From positions 496,001 through 560,000 of the forward strand of contig NZ_JACBZP010000001.1 of the NCBI RefSeq assembly GCF_013409065.1: DNA of 64,000 nt. Reading direction: 5' to 3'. Positions 50,917-58,886 of this stretch are shown one piece after another (positions within the stretch are counted from its first letter, which is position 1; every line of letters begins with the position of its first letter). Below the pieces are notes generated by a model that saw nothing but the letters and a program-made list of their open reading frames with translations, searched no databases and had not been told where the DNA came from. Origin of the DNA: Spelaeicoccus albus (GTDB taxonomy: Bacteria > Actinomycetota > Actinomycetes > Actinomycetales > Brevibacteriaceae). The position numbers and the translations under genes were made by a program.

Positions 50917-51118
50917 CCCTTTTGTGTTGCGGCTGGATGAAGATTATCACTGTGTGCGCCGGCCGGCGGAGAAATCAACTACTCGAATCCAATTGCGTTC
51001 TTCGCGTTTTTCGCTGAACTCCCGGCGCGATTATTCGTGTGATTTCCAGGTGGCCGCGATACATAATCACCAAGCGGCACGGCGGGAAATACCTGCGCAA
51101 TTGGCGTCGGCCGCGCAG

Positions 51119-51913
51119 TCAGCGACTGCCGATCACGATTGTCGAATCGTGATCGGCGGACCGCAGGATTCGCGGCTTCAATCCTGCAGCGGCAAAGATG
51201 CCGGACGCCGTCTCGGCTTGGCGCTCACTCGTCTCGACGAGAAGCTGTCCGGCCCGCGTCAACCAGTCGGGGGCCCCGGCAGCGATCCGGCGCCCGACGT
51301 CGAGCCCGTCGGGCCCGCCGTCCAACGCCGTTCTCGCCTCGTGGTTCCGCGCTTCCGACGGCATCATGACGATCTCGCCGGTCGGCACGTACGGCGCATT
51401 GGCGACGATGACGTCGATACGTCCGCGCAGCTCCGCCGGAAGTGCTGCGAACAGGTCGCCTTCGACTGCTTGCCCGCGGGCACCGACATTGTGCCGAGCA
51501 CACCCCACGGCTACCGGATCGATGTCCGCGGCGTACACCTCCGCACCGATCCCCGCCTCGATCGTCGCTGCCGCCACTGCGCCGACGCCGCAGCACAAAT
51601 CGACAAGCACGGGTGATGCGGTTTCGGCGGAGCGAGCGCACCGGATGGCTTCCAGTGCCAGATATTCGGTCCGGCGCCGAGGGACGAAGACTCCGCGTTC
51701 AACAGTCAGGCGCAGCCCTAAGAATTCGGCCCAGCCCAGCAGGTACTCGAGCGGCTCGCCGGAGATGCGTGCTGCGACAAGCCTGTCGAGCTCAGCGGTC
51801 GACGAAGCTTCGGCAATCAGCAGACGCGTCTCGTCGTCGGCGAATACGCATCCGGCCGCGCGCAGGGCGCCAACAATTTCCGAAGCTGCTTCGTCGTCGA
51901 CGGCAAATTCCAT
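51119..51913 (-). CDS. PrmC/HemK-like protein N5-glutamine methyltransferase paralogue
   Basis: A 264-residue Rossmann-fold methyltransferase. A helical N-domain (1-75) is followed by VPRRRTEYLALEAI (cf. FIPRPETE in PrmC), SAM motif I VDLCCGVGAVAAA (104-116) and the substrate motif NAPYVP (172-177), where PrmC has NPPY. The Asn-x-Pro-Tyr core needed for amide-nitrogen methylation is kept, with Ala for the first Pro. The target may be a release factor or ribosomal protein. Divergent from apt with a 152-bp gap that shows nothing recognisable. Confidence 0.8.
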   Translation of the reverse strand: MEFAVDDEAASEIVGALRAAGCVFADDETRLLIAEASSTAELDRLVAARISGEPLEYLLGWAEFLGLRLTVERGVFVPRRRTEYLALEAIRCARSAETASPVLVDLCCGVGAVAAATIEAGIGAEVYAADIDPVAVGCARHNVGARGQAVEGDLFAALPAELRGRIDVIVANAPYVPTGEIVMMPSEARNHEARTALDGGPDGLDVGRRIAAGAPDWLTRAGQLLVETSERQAETASGIFAAAGLKPRILRSADHDSTIVIGSR

Positions 51914-52065
51914 ACCGTCAATCTATGGCATCTCGCGCTGCTGCCCCTCGCGGTGCCAATCGATTGATTTATCGGACGGCCGCCAGTGTGCACCGCGAAT
52001 TCATTCCGCGGCGGTTTCGCGACGGCCGCTCGAAGCATTCGTCCGGCATGCCCTACCGTTGAGGG

Positions 52066-52593
52066 GTGGAATCCGCTTCAGCTCGCGAACTCGTCCTGTC
52101 CGAACTCGTCACGGTTCCCGACTTTCCGGAACCCGGAATCAGGTTTCGCGACCTGACCCCGGCGTTCGCAAATCCGCACGCGTTCCGCGTGATCGTCGAC
52201 ACGCTGACCGCAAAGTGCGGGGCGATTGATGCCGTCGCCGGAGTCGAGGCGCGCGGGTTCCTGTTGGCGGCGGCAGCCGCCTACGCGACCGACACGTCGC
52301 TTTTGGCCATCCGTAAAAAGGGCAAACTGCCCGGATCGGTTCTGACCGAGTCGTACGATCTCGAGTACGGCAACGACGCGCTCGAGATCTCACCCGATCA
52401 TGCACCGCCCGGCACCCGGGTGCTACTGGTGGACGACGTGCTGGCCACCGGCGGCACGCTCGCCGCAGCCGCGCGCCTGCTCACGCGCGCCGAGTACGTC
52501 GTTGCCGGTGTCGGCGTCGTCCTTGAACTTGCTGAGTTGAATGGTCGCTCAGCGCTGCCGGGCCAGGATATTCACGCTATCCTCACGCTGTAA
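52066..52593 (+). CDS. apt: Adenine phosphoribosyltransferase
   Basis: A 175-residue purine salvage enzyme: adenine plus PRPP gives AMP. Diagnostic parts: PDFPEPGIRFRDLTPAFA, GVEARGFLLAAAAA, IRKKGKLPG (flexible loop) and the PRPP loop VLLVDDVLATGGTL. The start is GTG 52066, in agreement with family N-termini. Its 3' end overlaps that of the convergent hydrolase gene by 11 bp. Confidence 0.93.
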   Translation: MESASARELVLSELVTVPDFPEPGIRFRDLTPAFANPHAFRVIVDTLTAKCGAIDAVAGVEARGFLLAAAAAYATDTSLLAIRKKGKLPGSVLTESYDLEYGNDALEISPDHAPPGTRVLLVDDVLATGGTLAAAARLLTRAEYVVAGVGVVLELAELNGRSALPGQDIHAILTL

Positions 52594-53377
52594 CCGCGCC
52601 GCGTCCATGGCCGGCGATGAAGTCGAGGACGGTGTCGGACACGTCCGGGAACTCGGCGAAGTACCCGTGCCGGGCGCCGTCCAAAATCACCAGCCGCGAA
52701 TCCGGAATCCGCTCTGCCGCAATCGACGCGTTGCGGACCGGCGCAAGTTCGTCGTCCGAGCCGTGCACCACTAAAGTCGGGGCCGCAATATGCGACAACG
52801 CGTCCCACCCGTCGTGTCCTTCGCTGGCCTTGTAATGCAACGCCAAGGTCTGCCGGTTGTGCGGCTTGGCCAGCGGCGCCGTCGATTGCATGTCGTTCGC
52901 ATCGATCCACTCGGGCGTGTAGAACAACTCGAGCAGTGCCCGCCGGTCCGTACCGATCAGGATTTGTGTCGCGCGGCGCGAACGCCGGACGCCGTGTGCG
53001 TCACCGGGCGTGGTCGACCCCAGGACAAGCGCGCCCACCCGGTCCGGGTGATCGGCGGCCAGCCATTGCGCAATGCGCCCGCCCATGGAAAACCCGTACA
53101 CATGGGCACGGTCGATCCCGAGGTCGTCGAGAATCGCGACGGCGTCTGCTGCCATCCCCCGCGTCGTATAGGGCTCGTCGACGGGGCCGTCGCTCTCGCC
53201 GACTCCGCGATGGTCGTACGTGACGACTGTGTGCCTGCTCGCCAGCCGGTCCACCTCGGTGCCCCACGAGCTATGCGGCAACGCTTGCCCGGCGATCAAC
53301 AGGATCGGAGTGCCCGCTCCCGACGTCCAATACCGAATCCTCGTGCCGTCCGGCGCCCACGCAAAAGCCATCCGCAC
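52583..53377 (-). CDS. Alpha/beta hydrolase
   Basis: A 264-residue alpha/beta-fold hydrolase. Nucleophile Ser97 in YGFSMGGR, acid in VVHGSDDELAPV, and His in DGARHGYFAEF complete the triad. The oxyanion-side motif is LIAGQALPHSSW. It resembles 3-oxoadipate enol-lactonase/esterase-type hydrolases, but no pathway neighbours fix the substrate. The 3' end overlaps apt convergently. Confidence 0.82.
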   Translation of the reverse strand: MRMAFAWAPDGTRIRYWTSGAGTPILLIAGQALPHSSWGTEVDRLASRHTVVTYDHRGVGESDGPVDEPYTTRGMAADAVAILDDLGIDRAHVYGFSMGGRIAQWLAADHPDRVGALVLGSTTPGDAHGVRRSRRATQILIGTDRRALLELFYTPEWIDANDMQSTAPLAKPHNRQTLALHYKASEGHDGWDALSHIAAPTLVVHGSDDELAPVRNASIAAERIPDSRLVILDGARHGYFAEFPDVSDTVLDFIAGHGRGAVTA

Positions 53378-53436
53378 AGCTTACCGACCAGCCCGCTTCG
53401 ACGGCGTCCGGCACAAACTACTCAGGCGCAAACTAC

Positions 53437-54372
53437 TCAGGCATCGTCCGGGACGAAGTCGGCGAGCGCAACTCCGGTGAGCGTCTCCGCCTCTTGCCAC
53501 AGCCGGGCGGCATCGGCTCGGTCTTCCGCGCGTTTGACGACGCGCGCCGACGTCGTCGCGCCGGTCAGACCCATGAATCCGCCGGGCCCGTAGTATCCGC
53601 CGTTGGCCGCGCCGGGAGCGGTCGCCGCGAACAGCAACGGTTCGGCGCCCGCGGACGGGTCTTGGCACGGGACGACGTGCTCGGCCATCTTGAAGGCGCT
53701 TGTTCGCGGCTTGTCGCGTCCGAGGCTCGCCCCGGACTTTTGCAGATTGGTGCGGGTGAACCCGGGGTGGGCTGCGACACTGCGCAAACTCCACCCGCGC
53801 TCGGCGCTGATGCGGGCCAGTTGCTGCGACATGACGAGGTCCGCCAGCTTCGACTGGGCGTAGGCGAGGTTGGCGCTATACCCTTGCGTGCGTTGCAGAT
53901 CGTCGAACCGCAGTTTGCCGACGTTGGCCATACCACTCGACATGGTCGCCACCCGCGGCCGTTCGGCGGCCAACAACAGCGGCAACAACCGCACCGTGAG
54001 GGCGAACGGACCCAGGAAGTTGCTCTCGAATTGCAGCTCGAAACCATCGACGGTCGTGAAGCGTTCGGGCGGCGCCATCACTCCGGCATTGTTGATCAGG
54101 ACGTCGATCGGGTCACCCTGCGCCGTCAGCTCGTCCGCGAACTTTCGCACCGATGCGAGATCGGCCAAATCCAAATGACGCACGTCAAGCGACGCCTGCG
54201 GGTGGGCAGCGCGGATCTCGTCACGCGCAGCCTCGGCCTTGGACGCCGTCCGGCACGCCATGATGACGTGCGCCGACGCGGCCGCGAGACGCGACGCGAT
54301 CTCCTTGCCGGTGCCGCTGTTCGCGCCCGTGACGATGACGCGGCGCCCGGACAGGTCTGGAACGTTGTACAT
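53437..54372 (-). CDS. SDR-family oxidoreductase (retinol dehydrogenase-like)
   Basis: A 311-residue extended-length SDR. Cofactor motif [13 protein letters not shown], then [27 protein letters not shown], and the active-site YAQSKLAD. These are features of the WWOX/retinol-dehydrogenase-like SDRs common in actinomycetes; the substrate is unknown. The start is ATG 54372, preceded by AAGGAGT with ideal spacing. A 15-bp tandem duplication (53414-53428 and 53429-53443) covers its stop codon. Confidence 0.82.
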   Translation of the reverse strand: MYNVPDLSGRRVIVTGANSGTGKEIASRLAAASAHVIMACRTASKAEAARDEIRAAHPQASLDVRHLDLADLASVRKFADELTAQGDPIDVLINNAGVMAPPERFTTVDGFELQFESNFLGPFALTVRLLPLLLAAERPRVATMSSGMANVGKLRFDDLQRTQGYSANLAYAQSKLADLVMSQQLARISAERGWSLRSVAAHPGFTRTNLQKSGASLGRDKPRTSAFKMAEHVVPCQDPSAGAEPLLFAATAPGAANGGYYGPGGFMGLTGATTSARVVKRAEDRADAARLWQEAETLTGVALADFVPDDA

Positions 54373-54453
54373 GTCTGACTCCTTGTTGCCATTCAATCGC
54401 GTCAACCTGTCTGAACGCTCAGAACCGCGCGGAATTCTTCACCCGTTGGACCG

Positions 54454-55086
54454 CTAACTATCGGCCGTATAAACGGCAATGACGCGATCGGCCGCGGCAT
54501 CGGCCTCGTTGGGCTCGGTGCCGGAGGCGACGCTTGCGGCACGCCAGGCATCGCTGCTCAACTTCATGAACTGTCTGCCCTCGCTCGAGGCGCCCCATTC
54601 GGCTCCCGATTCGGGGTTCACCGACTCGCCGCTCTTGATATGGCTGGCCAGTCCCATCAGACTCATGTCCCAGCCGATGCCGACCGCACCGGGCCCGTAT
54701 TCCGCCCATTGGTCGTCGTCGACGTGAGCGATGTGTTTGAGCTCGAGCACCGATTTCGCATCCGCGGCGCGGCCGAATTTCGGCTCGATCCAGCTGGCCT
54801 CACCGCCGAATTCCCAGGTCGCCGTGAACCGCTCGGGTGGCTTACAGGCCTCGATGCGTCCGCCCGCATTGCCTTCGAGTTGATATCGGCCGCCGATGCG
54901 CAGGTTTCCGCTCACCGGCAAGAACCACCTCGAGATCTTCTCGGCAGTCGTGCACAGTTCCCAGAGCTCCTCGACCGAGACGTCGAATTTCTGCCGCAGG
55001 CCGACGACACGCGCCCACCCGGTGTCGAGGACCCTGGTGCCCACCGAGCGGCTGACGGATTCTATTTGAGTTTCGACATCGATCAC
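54454..55086 (-). CDS. SRPBCC (AHSA1/START-like) domain protein
   Basis: A 210-residue helix-grip protein: LRQKFDVSVEELWELCTTAE, KISRWFLPVSG and PPERFTATWEFGG are the AHSA1/polyketide-cyclase-type pattern. The last 30 or so residues are Ala/Glu-rich. The function is unknown; relatives bind hydrophobic ligands or assist chaperones. The start is GTG 55086, six bases after AAGGAG; the longer reading (Met at 55113) has no ribosome-binding site. The 281-bp gap upstream, before metQ, has a GC-rich hairpin (about 55187-55200) but no riboswitch that I recognise. Confidence 0.72.
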   Translation of the reverse strand: MIDVETQIESVSRSVGTRVLDTGWARVVGLRQKFDVSVEELWELCTTAEKISRWFLPVSGNLRIGGRYQLEGNAGGRIEACKPPERFTATWEFGGEASWIEPKFGRAADAKSVLELKHIAHVDDDQWAEYGPGAVGIGWDMSLMGLASHIKSGESVNPESGAEWGASSEGRQFMKLSSDAWRAASVASGTEPNEADAAADRVIAVYTADS

Positions 55087-55367
55087 GGGGTGCTCCTTCA
55101 GTTTGCGACGCACGCGACTTCGTTACGAGTACCTACATCTTGGCCGTAAGTGGGGCTGCGCGTCCACGTTTGCCCCGATCGGGCCCGCTCCGCGCGGGTC
55201 TCCCACTATTCGCGGTGCAGCCGCGGCAGCTTAACAATGCGTCACACATTTTGATGCGGCAATTCCGCCCTCGCTACTGTGAATTCGCGCCGCGTGCACC
55301 TGTCGCGGCAGCGCATGCCTCCCACCAGTGAGCCGCATGCTCCACGCACCGATAAAGGAACACGACG

Positions 55368-56243
55368 ATGAGACTGAAACCCCTGAAATGGCTGGCGATC
55401 GCACCCTTGTTCGCCTTGATGGCAGCCTGCGGGGCAACCGATTCGTCCTCAGTCGACAAGACAGTCAACCTGGGCGTGACGGACGGCGCCGAACACTACT
55501 GGACGGTGTTCCGGAACGAGGCGAAGGCGGAGGGCATCACCGTGAAGTTCACGAACTTCACCGATTACAACCAGCCGAATCCGGCGCTCAAGCAAAAGCA
55601 ACTGGACGTCAACGAATTCCAGCACATCCAGTACCTCGCCAATTACAACGTGAAGAGCCACGACGACCTCGCCTTCATCGGTTCGACGGCCGTCTATCCG
55701 CTGCCCCTTTATTCAACGAAGTACAAGTCGGTGAAGGATATCCCCCAGGGCGGCCAAGTAGTCATTCCCAACGACGCCGTGAACGAGGCTCGGGCACTCC
55801 TGGTGTTGCAGTCCGCGGGGCTGATCAAGCTGAAGAACGGCGGTACGACTGCGTCAACGCCCGCGGACATCGTGCCCGGCAGCGCGAAGGTGAAGGTCAC
55901 GCCTGTGGACGCCGCGCAGACGACCGCCAATTTGCACAATGTGGCCGGCGCCGTCATCAACAACAATTTCGCCACGAGCGCGAAGGTGCCGACAAGCAAG
56001 ATCATTTTCCAGGTCAGTCCGAAGGGCTCGGCATCACTGCCGTACGTGAACGGTTTCGTGGTGCGCGCCGACGACAAGGACAACCCGACCTACAAGAAAC
56101 TCGTGAAGATCTATCATTCGAAGAAGGTCGAAAAGGCCGTCAAGTCCGATCTGGGTCAGACCGGCGTCCTCGAGAACATCCCGGCAAAGAAGCTGCAGTC
56201 CGAGACGAAGAAGATCGAGAAGCAGATCCGTGCCGGCCAGTAA
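55368..56243 (+). CDS. metQ: Methionine ABC transporter binding lipoprotein
   Basis: A 291-residue MetQ/NlpA-family lipoprotein with signal peptide and lipobox LMAAC. Conserved pieces: VNLGVTDGAEHYWTVFRNEA, KQKQLDVNEFQHIQYL, VVIPNDAVNEARALLVLQSA and NNNFATSA. It binds D/L-methionine for MetNI. AAGGAAC precedes ATG 55368. First gene of metQNI. No S-box (SAM riboswitch) core was found in the leader, so methionine control, if any, acts otherwise. Confidence 0.9.
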   Translation: MRLKPLKWLAIAPLFALMAACGATDSSSVDKTVNLGVTDGAEHYWTVFRNEAKAEGITVKFTNFTDYNQPNPALKQKQLDVNEFQHIQYLANYNVKSHDDLAFIGSTAVYPLPLYSTKYKSVKDIPQGGQVVIPNDAVNEARALLVLQSAGLIKLKNGGTTASTPADIVPGSAKVKVTPVDAAQTTANLHNVAGAVINNNFATSAKVPTSKIIFQVSPKGSASLPYVNGFVVRADDKDNPTYKKLVKIYHSKKVEKAVKSDLGQTGVLENIPAKKLQSETKKIEKQIRAGQ

Positions 56244-56285
56244 ACCGGCGGGATCGTCGTCGGCCGCGATTTCGCGAGCACGCCG

Positions 56286-57323
56286 GTGACGGCCCCGGTC
56301 AGTTTCCGCAATGTGACCAAACGCTTCGACGGCTCGAAATCCGGACAGGTTCTTGCCGTGGACGACGTCAACCTCGAGGTTGCGGCGGGCGATGTGATCG
56401 GCGTCGTCGGTTATTCGGGGGCCGGCAAGAGCACCTTGGTGAGGCTGATCAACGCACTCGAGCTGCCGACGTCCGGACACGTCGTGGTGGACGGCGACGA
56501 CCTCACGATCATGAACGAGCGGCAATTGCGCGAACTGCGCTCGAATATCGGGATGGTCTTCCAGCAGTTCAACCTGATGACGTCGCGGACGGTTGCCGGC
56601 AACGTGGGCTATCCACTCAAGGTGGCGGGCTGGTCGCGCGCCGACCGGAACAAACGCGTGGCGGAACTGCTCGAGTTCGTCGGCATCGCCGATAAGGCGC
56701 GCCAGTTCCCCAGCCAACTCTCCGGCGGACAAAAGCAGCGCGTCGGGATCGCGCGCGCACTGGCCACGTCGCCGAAGATCCTACTGGCGGACGAGGCAAC
56801 AAGCGCGCTCGACCCGGAGACGACCGGCGACGTGCTGGCACTCTTGAAAAAGATCAACACCGAGCTCGGCACCACCATCGTCGTCATCACTCACGAAATG
56901 GACGTGGTGCGCAGCATCTGCAATACGGTCGGTGTGATGAGCGGCGGCAAGCTTCTCGAGTCAGGCAGCGTGTACGAAGTGTTCAGCAATCCGCGGTCGT
57001 CGGAGACCAAGCGGTTTATCGAGACGACGCTGAAGGACAAACCGTCGCCGGAGACGCTCGCCCGGTTGCGGCACAGCCATCCGGGCCGGATCGTGTCGGT
57101 CGGCATCAGAGAGGGAACGGGTTCACGGACGACGCTGTCGGACACGTTGCGCCGGTTCGATGTGCATTCGACAATGATCTACGGAGGAATCAGCGAGATC
57201 CAGCAAAAGCCGTTCCGCTCGCTCACCTACGAACTCAGCGGCAATGAACGCGACGTCGAGGCGCTCGTGATCGCGCTGCGGTCGGTCACCGATCTTCAGG
57301 ATTGGGGGTCGTCCGGTGAGTAA
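56286..57323 (+). CDS. metN: Methionine ABC transporter ATP-binding protein
   Basis: A 345-residue ATPase with intact Walker A GYSGAGKST, signature QLSGGQKQR, Walker B ILLADEATSALDPE and H-loop ITHEMDV. The C-terminal about 100 residues form the NIL domain (DTLRRFDVHSTMIYGGI), the methionine-sensing domain that inhibits transport when internal methionine is high. The start is GTG 56286, 42 bp after metQ. The 3' end overlaps metI by 8 bp. Confidence 0.93.
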   Translation: MTAPVSFRNVTKRFDGSKSGQVLAVDDVNLEVAAGDVIGVVGYSGAGKSTLVRLINALELPTSGHVVVDGDDLTIMNERQLRELRSNIGMVFQQFNLMTSRTVAGNVGYPLKVAGWSRADRNKRVAELLEFVGIADKARQFPSQLSGGQKQRVGIARALATSPKILLADEATSALDPETTGDVLALLKKINTELGTTIVVITHEMDVVRSICNTVGVMSGGKLLESGSVYEVFSNPRSSETKRFIETTLKDKPSPETLARLRHSHPGRIVSVGIREGTGSRTTLSDTLRRFDVHSTMIYGGISEIQQKPFRSLTYELSGNERDVEALVIALRSVTDLQDWGSSGE

Positions 57324-57984
57324 TTCAATGGGGCTGGCCGGACTGTGGCCGACTCTCTTCACCTCGATCGGTCAGACCATCTACATGGTGTTGACGACGT
57401 TGGTGCTGGCCGGGATCTTCGGTCTGGCGATCGGCGTCCTGCTCTATGCCACCCGCAAGGGCAACATCCTGCAGAACGCAGCAGTCTTCAACGTGCTGAA
57501 CGTGCTGGTGAACGTGATACGGCCCATCCCGTTCATCATCTTTCTGGCCGTGGCTCAGCCGCTGACCATCGCCGTCATCGGCACGTCGATCGGCACCACG
57601 TCCGTGATCTTCCCCATGGTGTTGATGGCGTCGTTCGTCGTCGGCCGTGTCGTGGAGCAGAATCTCGTGGCGATCGACCCCGGGGTGATCGAGGCTGCGC
57701 GGGCGATGGGCGCCGGTAAACTGCGGGTCATTCTCACGGTGCTCATCCCGGAGCAGCTCGCGCCGTTGATCCTCGGCTACACGTTCATGTTCATCGGCAT
57801 CGTGGACATGTCCGCCATGGCCGGGTACGTCGGAGGCGGCGGCTTGGGCAATTTCGCGATCGTGTACGGCTACCAGCAGTTCAACTACACGGCCACTCTT
57901 GTCACTGTCGTGTTCATCATCATCCTGGTACAGGTGGCGCAGCTGATCGGCAACGTGCTCGCCAAGAAGTTCCTGCGCCGCTGA
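57316..57984 (+). CDS. metI: Methionine ABC transporter permease
   Basis: A 222-residue MetI permease with five helices and the EAA loop GVIEAARAMGAGKLRVILTV. Also RPIPFIIFLAVAQPLTIAVI and MSAMAGYVGGGGLGNFAIVY, characteristic of MetI. The start is GTG 57316, overlapping metN (coupled). It ends 9 bp before palindromic element A2. Confidence 0.92.
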   Translation: MSNSMGLAGLWPTLFTSIGQTIYMVLTTLVLAGIFGLAIGVLLYATRKGNILQNAAVFNVLNVLVNVIRPIPFIIFLAVAQPLTIAVIGTSIGTTSVIFPMVLMASFVVGRVVEQNLVAIDPGVIEAARAMGAGKLRVILTVLIPEQLAPLILGYTFMFIGIVDMSAMAGYVGGGGLGNFAIVYGYQQFNYTATLVTVVFIIILVQVAQLIGNVLAKKFLRR

Positions 57985-57993
57985 TCCTGCTCT

Positions 57994-58101
57994 CGAGTGG
58001 TGGCGAGGGGCTGCCAAATCGCAGATTTGGCAGCCACTCGCCACCACTCGGCGCGAGGGGAGAGCCGTTCGCCACCACTCGGCGCGAGGGGAGAGCCGTT
58101 C
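57994..58101. repeat. Palindromic intergenic element A2 with tandem tail
   Basis: Arms of 27 bp (57994-58020 and 58024-58050) pair with one mismatch; the outer part is CGAGTGGTGGCGAG and the inner CTGCCAAATC. The tail is a perfect 31-bp tandem duplication (58040-58070 and 58071-58101), each unit reading GCCACCACTCGGCGCGAGGG then GAGAGCCGTTC. Same plan as element A1. It fills the gap between convergent metI and SDR genes. Confidence 0.87.
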
Positions 58102-58107
58102 CGCCGT

Positions 58108-58875
58108 TTACAGCCCGACGCTGCCCTGCATGAGGCCGCCGTCGGCGAACAGCGTCGTGGCCGTCACGTACTTTCCCTTGTCGGATGCTAAGAACACGAC
58201 GACGTCGGCGACTTCCTCCGGCTGTGCCATCCGCCCGAGCGGGATCGCGTCGTTCAGCGTCTTCATCTTCTCCGGATCGTCCATTGTCGACTGGTTGATC
58301 GGAGTGGCGACCGCGCCCGGCCCCACGTTGACGACGCGGATGTTGTGCTCGCCGAGTTCGACCCCGGCGGTGCGCGTGAGCATCCGCGTGCCGCCCTTCG
58401 ACACGCAATAGGCGATATTTCCGGGCATCGGCCAGTCCTCGTGCACCGACGACACGTTGACGACCGATCCTCCGCCGCCTTGTTTGATGAACTGCTTGGC
58501 GGCCAGCTGCGTGCCGAAGAAGGCGCTCTTGAGATTCACGTCGATCACCTTTTGGTAATCCTCTTCGGTCGTCTCGAGCACGGAGGTGCGCGTCTCGATG
58601 CCCGCGTTGTTCACCATTGCGTCGAGGCGGCCGAAGTTCGCCACGGCGGCGTCGACCAGTTCCTTCAGATCCGCGACCTTGCTGACGTCCGCCTTGACGC
58701 CGACTGCTTGTCCGCCGGCTTTCTCCACCTTCGCGATCACGTCTTTGGTCTCATCCGGGTGCACGATGTAGTCGATGACGATGTTGGCGCCCTCTGCGGC
58801 AGCGGCCAGCACTATCGCCTCGCCGATCCCGCTATTGCCTCCGGTCACGATGAGCGTCTTGTCTTTGAGTAACAT
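58108..58875 (-). CDS. SDR-family oxidoreductase (glucose 1-dehydrogenase-like)
   Basis: A 255-residue classical SDR: TGGNSGIGEAIVLAAA, VNNAGIETRTSV, catalytic Ser in NVSSVHEDWP and Tyr/Lys in YCVSKGG. The sequence type is that of glucose 1-dehydrogenase-like SDRs, which oxidise D-glucose to gluconolactone. It begins 11 bp after the glucosidase gene in the same direction, so the pair may release glucose from a glucoside and then oxidise it; that link is an inference. Confidence 0.82.
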   Translation of the reverse strand: MLLKDKTLIVTGGNSGIGEAIVLAAAAEGANIVIDYIVHPDETKDVIAKVEKAGGQAVGVKADVSKVADLKELVDAAVANFGRLDAMVNNAGIETRTSVLETTEEDYQKVIDVNLKSAFFGTQLAAKQFIKQGGGGSVVNVSSVHEDWPMPGNIAYCVSKGGTRMLTRTAGVELGEHNIRVVNVGPGAVATPINQSTMDDPEKMKTLNDAIPLGRMAQPEEVADVVVFLASDKGKYVTATTLFADGGLMQGSVGL

Positions 58876-58886
58876 GCACGAACTCC

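Noticed and set aside
55114-55367. SAM riboswitch upstream of metQNI
   Set aside because: I looked for the S-box core and for SAM-II/SAM-IV pseudoknot features; neither is present. Only a GC-rich hairpin is seen.
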